64,000 nt of DNA from Pseudomonadota bacterium (GTDB lineage Bacteria; Pseudomonadota; Gammaproteobacteria; Burkholderiales; Burkholderiaceae_C), in NCBI GenBank assembly GCA_021846965.1, contig JAJZWA010000003.1:62001-126000 (forward strand), read 5' to 3'. Under the pieces are notes generated by a model. It had not been told where the DNA came from and did not search any database. It worked only from the letters and a program-made list of their open reading frames with translations. The translations under genes and the position numbers were made by a program. Below are positions 48,147 through 63,452 of this stretch, one piece after another (within the stretch, counting starts at the first letter, position 1; every line of letters starts with the position of its first letter).

Positions 48147-48782
48147 TTGCTGAGCATTGTCGAAGCCGCGGGCTGGCCGATCTGGCCCTTGATCCTCTGT
48201 TCCATCACCGCCCTGGGCGTGGTGCTCGAACGCCTGAGCAGCCTGCGCACTCCGCGGGTGATCCCCCCGCGGCTGCTGGACGAGGCCCTGGCGGTCTCGG
48301 CCACGGCCCTGCCCCCCGCCGACACGGTGGACAAGCTGGAGCGCAATTCTCCGCTGGGGGCCGTGCTGGCGGCCGGCTTCCGGGCTGCGCGCCGCCCCCA
48401 TGCCAGCCCGGAGAGCCTGCGCGAGGACATGGAAAACGCCGGCCGCGCGGTCATGCACGGGCTGCAGCGCTACCTCAACGCGCTGGGCACGGTGGCCTCC
48501 GCCGCGCCGCTGCTGGGTCTGCTGGGCACGGTGGTGGGCCTGATCGAGATCTTCGGCTCCCAGACGGGGGGCGGGGGCAACCCGCTGCTGCTGGCGCACG
48601 GGATTTCGGTGGCGCTGTACAACACGGCCTTCGGACTGATCATCGCGGTCCCGTCCCTGATGTTCTACCGCTATTTCCGCGGACGGGTGGACGATTTCGG
48701 CATCGAACTCGAACAGGCGGCGCGCCGTCTGGCCACGCACCTGCAGCCCCATATCGAGTCCGGCCGCGCCACGCGCGGCTGA
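48147..48782 (+). CDS. exbB: MotA/TolQ/ExbB proton channel family protein
   Basis: 211 aa from a TTG start at 48147 (LSIVEAAGWPIWPLIL); no ATG is in frame nearby. Three transmembrane helices: about 8-25, 115-140 with APLLGLLGTVVGLIEIF, and 150-175 with ISVALYNTAFGLIIAVPSLMFY. It energises an outer-membrane process through a TonB- or TolA-like partner. It forms a pair with exbD 16 bp later; no tonB is in the window. Confidence 0.9.
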   Translation: MLSIVEAAGWPIWPLILCSITALGVVLERLSSLRTPRVIPPRLLDEALAVSATALPPADTVDKLERNSPLGAVLAAGFRAARRPHASPESLREDMENAGRAVMHGLQRYLNALGTVASAAPLLGLLGTVVGLIEIFGSQTGGGGNPLLLAHGISVALYNTAFGLIIAVPSLMFYRYFRGRVDDFGIELEQAARRLATHLQPHIESGRATRG

Positions 48783-48798
48783 GCGAAAGGCCCAGGCG

Positions 48799-49215
48799 AT
48801 GAATTTCCAGCGTCCGCGCCCGGAGGAACCGGAGATCAACCTGATCCCGCTGATCGACGTGCTGCTGGTGGTGCTGATCTTCCTGATGATCACCACCACC
48901 TACTCCAAGTACACCGAGCTGAAGATCCAGTTGCCGGTCGCCGATGCCAGCGCGGCGAAGAACCTGCCGGACAGCGTGGTGGTGGGGGTCACCGCCGACG
49001 GCAGCTACGCCGTGGCGGGCCATCCGCTGCAGGGGCGCGACGTGCCCACGCTGGTGCAGGCGCTGCGTGCCGCCGTGCACGGGCGCAGCGACGTCACGCT
49101 GGTGATCAGCGCCGACGCGCGCAGCACCCAGCAGTCGGTGGTCAACGTGATGGAGGCCGCACGCCTGCTGGGCATCAGCCGCCTGAGCTTCGCCACCCAG
49201 CGCAGCACGTCGTGA
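48799..49215 (+). CDS. exbD: Biopolymer transport protein ExbD/TolR
   Basis: 138 aa. The single N-terminal transmembrane helix has the proton-path Asp in [19 protein letters not shown], and a periplasmic domain (45-138) follows. Partner of ExbB. The TGA overlaps the GTG start of lpxK, so the inner-membrane motor genes are coupled to lipid A synthesis genes, as in many Burkholderiales. Confidence 0.92.
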   Translation: MNFQRPRPEEPEINLIPLIDVLLVVLIFLMITTTYSKYTELKIQLPVADASAAKNLPDSVVVGVTADGSYAVAGHPLQGRDVPTLVQALRAAVHGRSDVTLVISADARSTQQSVVNVMEAARLLGISRLSFATQRSTS

Positions 49216-50267
49216 ACCAGGCCTCGTCCGGCTGGCCGCGCTGGTGGCTGCACCGCGGCGCGCCGGCCTGCTGCCTGTTGCCGCTGGCCGGCTTGTTCGC
49301 CGCCCTGAGCGCGTTGCGACGACTGGCCTGGCGCCGAGGCTGGCTGCGCGCCTGGCGTGCACCGGTACCGGTGGTGGTGGTCGGCAACCTGACGGCTGGT
49401 GGCAGCGGCAAGACCCCCGTGGTGCAGCTGCTCGCGCAGGCGCTGCGCGAGGCCGGGCGCCATCCAGGCATCGTCTCGCGCGGCTACGGACGCCGGCGTG
49501 GCGCGGCCGAGCCCATGGCCGTGCTCCCGGATACCCCGGCGCAGGACAGCGGGGACGAGCCGCTGTTGCTGCGCCGCCTGTGCGACTGCCCGGTGTGGGT
49601 GGGGCGGGACCGCCCCGCCGCCGCCCGCGCGCTGCTGCGCGAGCACCCCGAGGTCGACGTGCTGCTCAGCGACGACGGGTTGCAGCACTACGCACTGGCG
49701 CGCGACGTGGAACTGGTGGTGATCGACGCCCGCGGCGCCGGCAACGGCTGGCCGCTGCCGGCGGGCCCGCTGCGCGAGCCCTGGTCACGCCGGCGCGACG
49801 CCACGCTGGCGCCGCCCGCGCTGGCTGCAGGGCACCTGGGGGAGGCCCGCCCGGGCCCGGCCGGGGCGGCCCCGCTGTTCGAATTGCGGCGCCAGGCCGG
49901 AGAGCTGCGCAACCTGGGGGATGGCCGCCGGCTGAGCCTGGCCGAGTTCCGGCTCGAGCAGGCCGGCCGCCCGGTGTCGGCCGCGGCCGCCATCGGCAAC
50001 CCCGGGCAGTTCTTCGCCATGCTTCGCGACGCCGGGCTCGCGCTCGCGCGCACCGCCTCGGCTTCGGACCACCGCGCCCTGCCCGAGGACTTGCTGCGCG
50101 AACTGCCCGGCCCGGTCCTGCTGACCGAGAAGGACGCCCTAAAATGCGAGCTCGGACAACCCGGCCTGGAGCGGCTGTGGGCCGTGGGACTGCGCGTGGA
50201 GGCGGACCCCGGCTTCGTCCCCTGGTTGCTGGCGCGCCTGGCGCGCGGCGCATGGAGCCCCCCCTGA
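49212..50267 (+). CDS. lpxK: Tetraacyldisaccharide 4'-kinase
   Basis: 351 aa from a GTG overlapping the exbD stop (GTGA). It phosphorylates the lipid A disaccharide at 4' on the inner face of the cytoplasmic membrane. The P-loop is [12 protein letters not shown] (about 58-69), then IVSRGYGRR and [22 protein letters not shown]. The N-terminal hydrophobic stretch is the membrane anchor. The stop shares one base with the next ATG. Confidence 0.95.
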   Translation: MNQASSGWPRWWLHRGAPACCLLPLAGLFAALSALRRLAWRRGWLRAWRAPVPVVVVGNLTAGGSGKTPVVQLLAQALREAGRHPGIVSRGYGRRRGAAEPMAVLPDTPAQDSGDEPLLLRRLCDCPVWVGRDRPAAARALLREHPEVDVLLSDDGLQHYALARDVELVVIDARGAGNGWPLPAGPLREPWSRRRDATLAPPALAAGHLGEARPGPAGAAPLFELRRQAGELRNLGDGRRLSLAEFRLEQAGRPVSAAAAIGNPGQFFAMLRDAGLALARTASASDHRALPEDLLRELPGPVLLTEKDALKCELGQPGLERLWAVGLRVEADPGFVPWLLARLARGAWSPP

Positions 50268-50476
50268 TGGATTCACGTCTGCTTGACCTGCTGGTGTGCC
50301 CGGTGTGCAAGGGCCCGCTGCAGCACGAACGCGCGGCGCAGGAACTGGTCTGCCCGCGCGACCGTCTGGCCTTTCCGATCCGCGAGGGCATCCCGGTCAT
50401 GCTGGTCGACCAGGCCCGCGACACCCTGGCGAGCGCCGGCGAGGCCTCCGCGCCCGGCGCGGCCACCCAGCCATGA
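50267..50476 (+). CDS. Trm112-like zinc-ribbon protein (YcaR family)
   Basis: 69 aa. [16 protein letters not shown] and [20 protein letters not shown]; the zinc ribbon appears partial, with three Cys and no clear fourth ligand. It occupies the lpxK-ycaR-kdsB position seen in E. coli. Its role is uncertain; Trm112 proteins activate methyltransferases. It overlaps lpxK by 1 bp and kdsB by 4 bp. Confidence 0.9.
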   Translation: MDSRLLDLLVCPVCKGPLQHERAAQELVCPRDRLAFPIREGIPVMLVDQARDTLASAGEASAPGAATQP

Positions 50477-51273
50477 CGGGTGCCGGCCCCGCGCCGCAGG
50501 CGCAGGCCCTGCCCTTCTCGGTGCTGATCCCTGCACGCCGCGCCTCGACGCGCCTGCCGGACAAGCCCCTGGCCGACATCGCCGGCCTGCCCATGGTGGT
50601 GCACGTGGCGCGGCGCGCCCTGGCCAGCGGTGCCGTGCAGGTGGCGGTGGCCACCGACGACGCGGCGATCGCCGAGGCCTGCGCCGCGCACGAGGTGCGC
50701 GCGCTGCTGACCTCGCCCCACCACGCCAGCGGCACCGACCGCATCGCCGAGGCGGCGGTCCGACTGGGGCTGGCCGAGGATTCGATCGTGGTCAATGTGC
50801 AGGGCGATGAGCCGCTGATCGAGCCGGCGCTGATCCGCGCCTGCGCGCAGCGCCTGCATGAGGACGCCGAGGCCCAGATGGCCACGGCGGCCCACCCGAT
50901 CACCGAGGCGCAGTGGATCGCGGACCCCAATGTCGTGAAGGTCGTGCTGGACGCCCGACAGCGTGCGCTGCTGTTCTCGCGCGCGCCCATCCCCTGGCGA
51001 CGCGACCAGTATGCGGCCGGCGGCGCGACCGGGCTGCCGCCGCGCCTGCCCTTTCTGCGCCACGTGGGGATCTACGCCTTTCGCATGCGCTCGCTGCGCG
51101 CCTTCTCCGACCTGGCGCCCTGCGAGCTCGAGGCCGAGGAGGCGCTGGAACAGCTGCGCGCGCTGTGGCACGGCTGGCGCATCGCGGTGCTGTGCGTGCA
51201 GCACGCTCCCGCGGCCGGGGTGGACACGCCCCAGGACCTGGAACGCGTGCGCCGCCTGCTGGGCCACGGCTGA
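50473..51273 (+). CDS. kdsB: 3-deoxy-manno-octulosonate cytidylyltransferase
   Basis: 266 aa. It makes CMP-Kdo for lipopolysaccharide core. [24 protein letters not shown] is the nucleotide-binding start; [11 protein letters not shown] and [12 protein letters not shown] complete the signature. ATG overlaps the previous stop (ATGA). With lpxK it forms the LPS part of this operon. Confidence 0.96.
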   Translation: MTGAGPAPQAQALPFSVLIPARRASTRLPDKPLADIAGLPMVVHVARRALASGAVQVAVATDDAAIAEACAAHEVRALLTSPHHASGTDRIAEAAVRLGLAEDSIVVNVQGDEPLIEPALIRACAQRLHEDAEAQMATAAHPITEAQWIADPNVVKVVLDARQRALLFSRAPIPWRRDQYAAGGATGLPPRLPFLRHVGIYAFRMRSLRAFSDLAPCELEAEEALEQLRALWHGWRIAVLCVQHAPAAGVDTPQDLERVRRLLGHG

Positions 51274-52113
<840 letters not shown>

Positions 52114-52168
52114 TCCCGCAGCGGCGCGGCCGGCGCGCCGAACGCGCGGCGGCACCACCGCCCAGGCC

Positions 52169-54091
52169 ATGTCGCTGATTCCCCAGGACTTCATCGAGGA
52201 ACTGCTCGGCCGCGTCGACATCGTCGAGGTGGTCGGGCGCGCGGTGCAGCTGAAAAAGGCCGGCACCAACTACAAGGGGCTGTGCCCCTTTCACAGCGAG
52301 AAGTCCGCCTCCTTCACGGTCAGCCCCTCGAAGCAGTTCTACCACTGCTTCGGCTGCGGCGCGCATGGCAGTGCGATCGGTTTCCTCATGGAGCACTCCG
52401 GGATGAGCTTTCCCGACGCGGTGCGTGAACTGGCGCGCGATGCGGGCATGGAACTGCCCCGGCAGGAGGCCGACGAAGGCGAGCAGCGCCGCGCCGCCGA
52501 GCAGCGCAGTCACAGGGCGCGCCTGCGCGAGGTGCTGCAGCAGGCCGAGGCTTTCTACCGCGAGCGCCTGCGTGGCAGCACACGGGCCATCGACTACCTC
52601 AAGGGCCGCGGCCTGAGCGGGCGCTCGGCAGCACGCTACGGACTGGGCTACGCCCCCGACGATTGGCAGGGCCTGGCCAAGGTGTTCCCCAACTACGAGG
52701 CCGAGCTGCTGCTGCAGTCGGGCCTGGTGGTGGCGCGCGATGCCCAGGGCCAGACCCTGGAGCCGGCCCAGGCGGCGAACGCCTCGGTGACGCGGCGCTA
52801 TGACCGCCTGCGCGACCGCATCACCTTTCCCATCCGCAACGCGCAAGGCGAGATCATCGGTTTCGGCGGGCGCGTGCTCGACCGCGGCGAGCCCAAGTAC
52901 ATCAACTCCCCCGAGACCGAACTCTTCCACAAGGGTGAGGAACTGTATGGCCTGTTCGAGGCGCGGCAGGCCATCCAGCGCCACGGGCAGGTGCTGGTGG
53001 TCGAGGGCTACCTGGACGTGATCGCGCTGGCCCAGCACGGCGTCGAGCATGCGGTGGCCACGCTGGGCACCGCGTGCACCCCGGAGCATGTGCGCAAGCT
53101 GTTCCGCTACTGCGCCCAGATCGTGTTCTCCTTCGACGGCGACACCGCCGGGCGCCGCGCTGCGGCGCGGGCGATGCAGGCCGCGCTGCCGGCGCTCAGC
53201 GACGAGCGCTCGGTGAAGTTCCTGTTCCTGCCGGCCGAGCACGATCCCGACAGTTTCGTGCGCGAGCTCGGCGCCGACGCCTTCGAGCGCGAAATCGCGC
53301 GCGCCCGCCCGCTGTCCGTGTTCCTGCTGGACCATGTGGGAGAGGGCCTGGCGCTGGACACCGCGGAGGGGCGCGCCCAGGCGATCGCGCGTTCGCGAGA
53401 TCTGCTGGCTTCGATTCCGGAATGCGCGCTGAAAGGCCAGATCCTGCACGATCTGGCGCAACGCCTGCGCACCCCGGCCGACGAATTGCGCGCCGCGCTC
53501 GCGCTGCAAGGTGGCCGGCGTGCCGCGGCGCCAGCAGGCGGGACCGCCGGCACCGCCGGTGGCGGCCGCTCCGGCAGCGGCCACGCAGGGGGCGGCGGCG
53601 CCCAGGGCGGTTTCTCCCGCCCGAAGCCGGCCGAGCCGCGCATGCAGCGTCTGAGCCGCCCGCAGGTGGACCATGCGCACACGGCCATGCGCATCCTGCT
53701 GGCCCACCCCGCGCTGTGGCGCGACATCAGCGCGGCCCAGCATGACCTGCTGGTAGCCCATCCAGCCCGGGTCGGGGAACTTGCGCGCTGGCTGGAGTCC
53801 TACCTGGATGAACACGCCGAACCGACCCCGTCCTCGGTCTGGGAAGCATTGCGCGCCGAAGGTCTGCTGGAGGCGGCCGAGGCGCTCTCCCCTGCCGAAT
53901 TGCTGGAGCGCGACGCCTCGGAATTGCAACCCGACCTGCGCGGAGCGCTGGAAAGCATCGAAATGGCCTGGATCAAGCAGCGCCAGCAGGCGCTCGCCGC
54001 CGAGGGGCTGGCCGACCCCGCCTCGCGCCTGGAATACCAGGCCCTTTCGCTGCGCCTGCGCGAGCTCATGCGCAGCCTGCCGCGCCTGTGA
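52169..54091 (+). CDS. dnaG: DNA primase
   Basis: 640 aa. The N-terminal zinc-binding domain (CPFH ... CFGC, about 40-65) recognises the template. The Toprim core has VVEGYLDVIALAQHG and FSFDGDTAGRRAA. After a Gly/Ala-rich linker (about 448-490) comes the DnaB-interacting C-terminal domain. It synthesises primers at the replication fork. 55 bp after adk and upstream of rpoD, a common pairing. Confidence 0.97.
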   Translation: MSLIPQDFIEELLGRVDIVEVVGRAVQLKKAGTNYKGLCPFHSEKSASFTVSPSKQFYHCFGCGAHGSAIGFLMEHSGMSFPDAVRELARDAGMELPRQEADEGEQRRAAEQRSHRARLREVLQQAEAFYRERLRGSTRAIDYLKGRGLSGRSAARYGLGYAPDDWQGLAKVFPNYEAELLLQSGLVVARDAQGQTLEPAQAANASVTRRYDRLRDRITFPIRNAQGEIIGFGGRVLDRGEPKYINSPETELFHKGEELYGLFEARQAIQRHGQVLVVEGYLDVIALAQHGVEHAVATLGTACTPEHVRKLFRYCAQIVFSFDGDTAGRRAAARAMQAALPALSDERSVKFLFLPAEHDPDSFVRELGADAFEREIARARPLSVFLLDHVGEGLALDTAEGRAQAIARSRDLLASIPECALKGQILHDLAQRLRTPADELRAALALQGGRRAAAPAGGTAGTAGGGRSGSGHAGGGGAQGGFSRPKPAEPRMQRLSRPQVDHAHTAMRILLAHPALWRDISAAQHDLLVAHPARVGELARWLESYLDEHAEPTPSSVWEALRAEGLLEAAEALSPAELLERDASELQPDLRGALESIEMAWIKQRQQALAAEGLADPASRLEYQALSLRLRELMRSLPRL

Positions 54092-54131
54092 GCGTGCGCC
54101 CGCCGGCACGGGCCCGGCCTGGGGCGCGGAC

Positions 54132-54159
54132 TTGAAATCGGCCGTCCCGCCTATACTAT
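54132..54159 (+). promoter_or_regulatory. Candidate rpoD promoter
   Basis: TTGAAA at 54132-54137, then TATACTAT at 54152-54159. A -10 of TACTAT gives a 16-bp spacer; TATACT gives 14. It lies about 180 bp upstream of rpoD, leaving a long leader that contains the 12-bp repeats. Confidence 0.45.
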
Positions 54160-54246
54160 GGGGTTTTGCGCACAAGGCGCGAACGCGCCGACCCCGCTGC
54201 TCCGGGGGTCGATGCGGATCCGGGGCGGCCCGCGGCTTGGCCTATT

Positions 54247-54282
54247 CTTGTTGCACGACTTGTTGCACGACCTGTTGCACGA
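54247..54282 (+). repeat. Three tandem 12-bp repeats in the rpoD leader
   Basis: CTTGTTGCACGA twice, then CCTGTTGCACGA, without gaps. They are in the dnaG-rpoD intergenic region, 58-94 bp before the rpoD ATG. Confidence 0.85.
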
Positions 54283-54340
54283 CCGTCGACTCCCTCCACC
54301 GCAGGGGCGGGAGCCGCACAAGCGTACGAGGAATCCGACG

Positions 54341-56662
<2,322 letters not shown>

Positions 56663-56688
56663 TCGACGCGCCCGCTAGACTTGCGCAC

Positions 56689-57603
56689 ATGTCGAATCTG
56701 CGCAAGCCCGTGACGAGGACCGTGGTGTTCGCCGACGTCGTCGGCAGCACCGGCTTGTACAAGTCGCTGGGCGATACCGCCGCGGCGCGCCTGATGACCC
56801 AGGTCACCCAGGCCGCCGGGGAGATCATCACCCAGCACCGCGGCCAGGTGGTCAAGACCCTGGGCGACGGCCTGCTGGCCGTGTTCGACGACAACGCGGC
56901 CGCGGTACAGGCCTGCTGCGAGGCACAACGCCGCCTCGCGCAATGGAACCACGACAATTCCGCGCCTGTTTCGGTGCCGCTGAAGATCGGCCTGTCGCGC
57001 GGCCCGGTGGTGCTCTCGCCGGGAGACTGCTTCGGCGACGCGGTGAACGCCGCGGCCCGCCTGTCCGGTTCCGCCGCCGGCGGCCAGATCCTGCTGGGCG
57101 AAGCGGTGGCCGAGGGCCTGAGCCTGGAACAGCAGGCGCGCCTGCGCAGCCTGGGCTCGATTTTCCTGCGCGGCTACGAGCAGGCGGTGCCAGTGCACCA
57201 GATCGAATGGGATGCCGGCTGGCAGAACAGCCAGACCATGCCGCACCTGCCCACCATGATCGCCAGCGCCACGCAGCACCTGGGCCTGAGCTGGCTGGAC
57301 GTGCACCAGGACATGCCGGCCTCGCAGGGAGTGCTGCACATCGGTCGCACCCAGGCCGCGGAGTTCGTGGTCAACGATATCCGGGTTTCCCGCCAGCATG
57401 CCCGCATCGAATGGCGCGGAAGCTATTTCATGCTCACCGACCTCTCCAGCAACGGGACCTGGGTACGCTACGCCGGGCAGGACAACGCGCTGGCGCTGCG
57501 CCGCAACGAATGCGTGCTGCATGGCCAGGGCGAGATCTGCCTGGGCGCCAAGCCCACCGATCCCACGGCCCCCACCGTGATGTTCGAGGTGTTCGACCGC
57601 TGA
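56689..57603 (+). CDS. Class III nucleotide cyclase domain fused to an FHA domain
   Basis: 304 aa. The cyclase domain (about 8-165) has both metal Asp residues, D16 in VVFADVVGST and D60 in VKTLGDGLLAVF, the purine-type Lys before LGD, and FGDAVNAAARLSG with the transition-state Asn and Arg. So an active adenylate cyclase is plausible. The C-terminal FHA domain (about 218-300) has HIGRT, VSRQHARIEW and SSNGTWV and would bind phosphothreonine. This links second-messenger output to Ser/Thr phosphorylation; no kinase is adjacent. It starts 26 bp after rpoD. Confidence 0.9.
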   Translation: MSNLRKPVTRTVVFADVVGSTGLYKSLGDTAAARLMTQVTQAAGEIITQHRGQVVKTLGDGLLAVFDDNAAAVQACCEAQRRLAQWNHDNSAPVSVPLKIGLSRGPVVLSPGDCFGDAVNAAARLSGSAAGGQILLGEAVAEGLSLEQQARLRSLGSIFLRGYEQAVPVHQIEWDAGWQNSQTMPHLPTMIASATQHLGLSWLDVHQDMPASQGVLHIGRTQAAEFVVNDIRVSRQHARIEWRGSYFMLTDLSSNGTWVRYAGQDNALALRRNECVLHGQGEICLGAKPTDPTAPTVMFEVFDR

Positions 57604-57638
57604 GAAGCCGCGCCCGACGCCTCGCTGCCTGCCGCCCC

Positions 57639-58736
57639 ATGCCTTCCCCTTCCCCCGAAAGCTTCGAGCACGGCCGCCCCTCCACCACCGCCGTCGTCCT
57701 GTTCAACCTCGGCACGCCGGCCGCCCCCACGGCGCCCGCGGTGCGCCGCTACCTGCGCGAATTCCTCGCCGACCCGCGGGTCATCGAGGTGCCCCGCGCG
57801 GTGTGGCTGCCGATCCTGCACGGCATCATCGTTCCCTTCCGTTCCCCGCGCACCGCGGCCAAGTACGCGCGCATCTGGCAGAGCGCCGGATCCCCGCTGG
57901 CGGTGGCCACCGCCGCGCTGGAGCGCGCGCTGCAGGCCGAATTGCAGCGCCGCGGTCACCACCTGACGGTGCGCCACGCGATGCGCTACGGCGACCCGGC
58001 CACCGGCGCCGTGCTCGACGAACTGCATGCCCAGGGCGCCACCCGGCTGCTCGGGGTTCCGCTGTACCCGCAGTACAGCGCGGCCACCACCGCCACCGCG
58101 CTGGACGCCGTGGGCGCCTGGCTGCGCGGCCAGCGGCGCCAGCCCGCGCTGCGCTGGGTGCGCAATTTCGCCGACGACCCCGGCTACATCGAATCCCTGG
58201 CTGCCAGGGTGCGTGCCCACTGGGCTGAGCATGGCCGTCCGGACCGCCTGGTCATGAGCTTCCATGGCATGCCGCGACGCACCCTGCTGCGCGGCGACCC
58301 CTACCACTGCGAGTGCCACAAGACCGCCCGCCTGCTGGCCGAAGCCCTGGGCCTGGATGACAAGCAGTACCTGCTGAGTTTCCAGTCGCGCTTCGGTGCG
58401 CAGGAGTGGCTGCAGCCCTACACCGAACCCAGCCTGCGCGAACTGGCCCGGGCCGGGGTGCGCCGGGTGGACGTCGTGTGCCCGGGTTTCGTCGCCGATT
58501 GCCTGGAGACCCTGGAGGAAATCGCCATCGAGGGCAAGCAGGCCTTCCTGTCCAGCGGCGGCAGCGAGTTCCACTACATCGCCTGCCTCAACGACGATGC
58601 GCAATGGGTCGGCGCCCTGGCCGACCTGGTGGAACGTGAATTGTCGGGCTGGCCCACCCGAACCCCTCCCGACACCGCGCAACTTGCGGCCAGCGCCGCG
58701 CGCGCCCGCGCGCTGCGCTCGGTCCAGGAGGCCTGA
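57639..58736 (+). CDS. hemH: Ferrochelatase
   Basis: 365 aa. Inserts iron into protoporphyrin IX, the last step of haem synthesis. VLFNLGTPAAPTAPAVRRYLREFLADPRV, the catalytic His in MSFHGMPRR and the Glu in CPGFVADCLETLEEI are in place. The start at 57639 gives about 15 variable residues before the family begins. 35 bp after the cyclase-FHA gene. Confidence 0.96.
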   Translation: MPSPSPESFEHGRPSTTAVVLFNLGTPAAPTAPAVRRYLREFLADPRVIEVPRAVWLPILHGIIVPFRSPRTAAKYARIWQSAGSPLAVATAALERALQAELQRRGHHLTVRHAMRYGDPATGAVLDELHAQGATRLLGVPLYPQYSAATTATALDAVGAWLRGQRRQPALRWVRNFADDPGYIESLAARVRAHWAEHGRPDRLVMSFHGMPRRTLLRGDPYHCECHKTARLLAEALGLDDKQYLLSFQSRFGAQEWLQPYTEPSLRELARAGVRRVDVVCPGFVADCLETLEEIAIEGKQAFLSSGGSEFHYIACLNDDAQWVGALADLVERELSGWPTRTPPDTAQLAASAARARALRSVQEA

Positions 58737-58934
58737 TCCCGGCCATCCTGTGCCAGGATATGGTCCGAGCGCCTTCGCATTTCATCCGGCGCTTAGACAA
58801 CTTATCCGAATAAACTGCGTCGCTTTCTCGCGACCCGGTGCCCTGCTGCTCCGAGCGCCCCCGATCCACGGGCTGCTCCAGCCCCTTCCGAGCCTGCCTT
58901 GCCCCTGTCATCACCCCCGTCCTTGCGCCGCGAC

Positions 58935-60635
58935 ATGGCCCTGCCAGCCTGGGCCGCCGACGCCACCGTGCTGCTACTCGTCGCCGCCTGCATGTTCTGG
59001 GGACTGGGCCGGCCCCCGATCCGCGACAACAACGAAGCCCTGTACGCCGACATCGCGATGGCGATGAGCCACGGCGGCAGCTGGTTGATTCCGCACCTGG
59101 ACGGCGTGCCCTACATCGAGAAGCCGCCCCTGCTGTACTGGCTGATGGCGCTGTGCTTCAAGGTCTTCGGCGTGGGCGCCTGGCAGGCCCGCCTGCCCGA
59201 TGCCATGGCGGCCTGGCTGGCCAGCCTGGGGTGCATCGTGCTCGGGCGTCGGCTGGAATCGCCGCTGGCGGGACGCACGGCCGCGCTGATCGCCGGCACC
59301 TCGCTGGGCTGGGTGGAAATCGGGCGCACCATCCTGTTCGACCCCCTCATGAGCCTGGGATGGCTGGTCGCGCTGGCCCTGGTGGTGCTGGCCGAGCGCC
59401 GGGAAAGCCGCACCCTGATGCGCTGGGCCATGCTGCCCCTGGGCCTGGCCGTGATGACCAAGGGGCCCGAGGCCCTGGTGCTGCTGGGCCTCGTCGGCCT
59501 GGTGCAGTTGCTGGTTTCGCCCGGCCCCTTGCCCCGAGCACGCATGCTGCGCCTGTTCCTGGACCCCTGGGCCGTCGTGCTGTTCCTGCTCGTGGCCATG
59601 CCCTGGCAACTGCTCGCCGCCTGGCACCAGAGCGGCTTCGCCTGGTTCTTCTGGGTCAACGAGACCATCAACCGTTTCCTCGGCACCCGGATCCCCGACG
59701 ATTTCCACCATGGTCCCTGGTGGTACTACCTGCCCAAGCTGCTGATCGGCACCTTCCAGTGGACCGGCCTGCTGGCGGCGCTGGTGCTGCGCACGCGCCG
59801 GGTGCGCAGCGGCCCGGCGGCACGCAGCGCGGTGTGGGCCCGCAATGCCTCGCTCACGCTGCTGGTGTTCTTTTCCAGCTCCAGCGACAAGGGCGCCTAC
59901 TACCTGCTGCCGGTGGTCGTGCTGCTGGCCTGGTGGGCCGGCGTGCGCCTGCAGCAGGCGGTCGACCGCGGGGAGATCGCCGCGGCCCGCGGCTGGATGG
60001 CCGCGGGATGCGCGCTGTTCGGCCTGAGTGCCGCCGCACTGTGGCTGGCCATCGTCACCGTGCCGGAGGTACGGCTGATGGCGCTGCGCAGCGGCCTGCC
60101 GCCGCCCCAATGCGCCCTGCTGCCCTGGCTGAGTCTGGGCCTGCTGACGGTCTCGCTGCTGGCCGCGGCACTGCTGCGCCGCGGGCTGCTCGAGGCGGGC
60201 CTGCTGGTGTTCGGGCTCAGCGGCCTGACCATGAGCCTGTTCGCCACCGAACTGGCGGTGGCCAAGACCTCCGACACGTCCCAGCAGCATGTCGCCCAGG
60301 TGCTGCACTCGATGTTCCCGCGAGGCGTGGACATGTACTCCTGGCAGACCTTCGAGGATCAGGACGCCTCGCTGCTGTTCTACGGCCTGCGCCCCCTGCG
60401 GGTGATCGACAGCACCAGCTCCGACCTGTGGTTCGGCTGCCGCCATGCGGCCGGGGCTTCGCCCTGCGTGCAACCCTCCTCGGTGCGCGAGGCGGAGCAG
60501 GCGGGCCGGCCGCTGGCCGTCTGGGTGGCGCGCGATCGCCTGGCCTCCTTCCTGGCCAGCGGCCTGGCGGTGGGCATGCATCCGTTCGGGTTTCGCGACA
60601 GCATCGTGTTCCTGCGTCGCGCGGCCCCCCCTTGA
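58935..60635 (+). CDS. ArnT-like integral-membrane glycosyltransferase (GT83/PMT type)
   Basis: 566 aa from the ATG at 58935 (a TTG at 58899 is the alternative). It has about 11-12 transmembrane helices. The first periplasmic loop [19 protein letters not shown] carries the acidic residue expected for lipid-linked sugar transfer, and [14 protein letters not shown] is characteristic. ArnT adds aminoarabinose to lipid A, but no arn genes are nearby, so the sugar and acceptor are unknown. It stands alone between hemH and grpE. Confidence 0.86.
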   Translation: MALPAWAADATVLLLVAACMFWGLGRPPIRDNNEALYADIAMAMSHGGSWLIPHLDGVPYIEKPPLLYWLMALCFKVFGVGAWQARLPDAMAAWLASLGCIVLGRRLESPLAGRTAALIAGTSLGWVEIGRTILFDPLMSLGWLVALALVVLAERRESRTLMRWAMLPLGLAVMTKGPEALVLLGLVGLVQLLVSPGPLPRARMLRLFLDPWAVVLFLLVAMPWQLLAAWHQSGFAWFFWVNETINRFLGTRIPDDFHHGPWWYYLPKLLIGTFQWTGLLAALVLRTRRVRSGPAARSAVWARNASLTLLVFFSSSSDKGAYYLLPVVVLLAWWAGVRLQQAVDRGEIAAARGWMAAGCALFGLSAAALWLAIVTVPEVRLMALRSGLPPPQCALLPWLSLGLLTVSLLAAALLRRGLLEAGLLVFGLSGLTMSLFATELAVAKTSDTSQQHVAQVLHSMFPRGVDMYSWQTFEDQDASLLFYGLRPLRVIDSTSSDLWFGCRHAAGASPCVQPSSVREAEQAGRPLAVWVARDRLASFLASGLAVGMHPFGFRDSIVFLRRAAPP

Positions 60636-60712
60636 AAGCCCGGCGGGCGTCCCCATATCCCCTCGCAAAGCCGCGCGCCCTCCCCGGCGCGCCGACGAAA
60701 CCCTGCCGACCC

Positions 60713-61288
60713 ATGACCCAGAACTCTGCGAACGAAAGCCCGGCGGCCCAGGCCGCCGACCCGACCCCATCCGCCGACGAGCAGCTCGACGCGCAGGCCG
60801 CGAGTGGCGGCGATGCGCTGGAACAGGCGCTCAAGGTGGCGCAGGACGAGCTCGAAGCCCTGAAGGACCAGTTCCTGCGCGCCAAGGCCGAGGCCGAGAA
60901 CGTGCGCCGCCGCGCCGAGGAGGAAACCGCCCGCGCGCGCAAGTTCGCCGTGGAATCCATGGCCCAGGAACTGCTCCCCGTGAAGGACAGCCTGGAAGCC
61001 GCGCTGGCCGACGCCAGCGGCAGCATCGAGGCGCTGAAGAAGGGCGTGGAACTCACCCTGAGCCAGTTGCGCGGGGCCTTCGAGCGCAGCCGCATCCAGG
61101 AAGTCTCCCCGGCACCCGGCGAGCGCTTCGACCCCGCCCGACACCAGGCGATCGCCAGCGTCCCCTCGGAGCAGGCCCCCAACACCGTCGTCGCCGTGCT
61201 GCAGAAGGGCTATGTGCTGGCCGAGCGCACCTTGCGCCCGGCCATGGTCACCGTGGCCTCGGCCCAGGGCGGCGCCCCGGGGGCTTGA
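60713..61288 (+). CDS. grpE: Nucleotide exchange factor GrpE
   Basis: 191 aa. An acidic, Ala-rich N-terminus and long coiled coil (about 35-85, [22 protein letters not shown]) precede the beta-domain with [15 protein letters not shown] and [24 protein letters not shown]. It releases ADP from DnaK. The 98-bp gap to dnaK suggests one heat-shock operon; I could not confidently place a sigma-32 promoter. Confidence 0.97.
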   Translation: MTQNSANESPAAQAADPTPSADEQLDAQAASGGDALEQALKVAQDELEALKDQFLRAKAEAENVRRRAEEETARARKFAVESMAQELLPVKDSLEAALADASGSIEALKKGVELTLSQLRGAFERSRIQEVSPAPGERFDPARHQAIASVPSEQAPNTVVAVLQKGYVLAERTLRPAMVTVASAQGGAPGA

Positions 61289-61386
61289 ATCCCGCGCAAT
61301 CGGCTGCATCTGCTGTTGCAGCAAGCCGGGCTTCGGACCGCCCGCGCACCTGAAACCAACATTCACGAGACTTCCCGGAGTTCAAC

Positions 61387-63321
<1,935 letters not shown>

Positions 63322-63397
63322 GCTGAACGCGCCAAGCCCGCCACGCCCGCCCCGCCTGCCGTCCGCCGCGCAGGCCCGGATGGCGAGGCGTATTCTC

Positions 63398-63427
63398 GGG
63401 AGGGTGCCGCGCGCGCCCTCCCTTTTT
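63398..63427 (+). terminator. Rho-independent terminator or attenuator between dnaK and dnaJ
   Basis: Ten-bp stem GGGAGGGTGC (63398-63407) with GCGCCCTCCC (63413-63422), one G-U pair, 5-nt loop, then five T. It would reduce dnaJ relative to dnaK. Confidence 0.85.
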
Positions 63428-63452
63428 GCCGTTTACCGCTCGCAATTCGACC

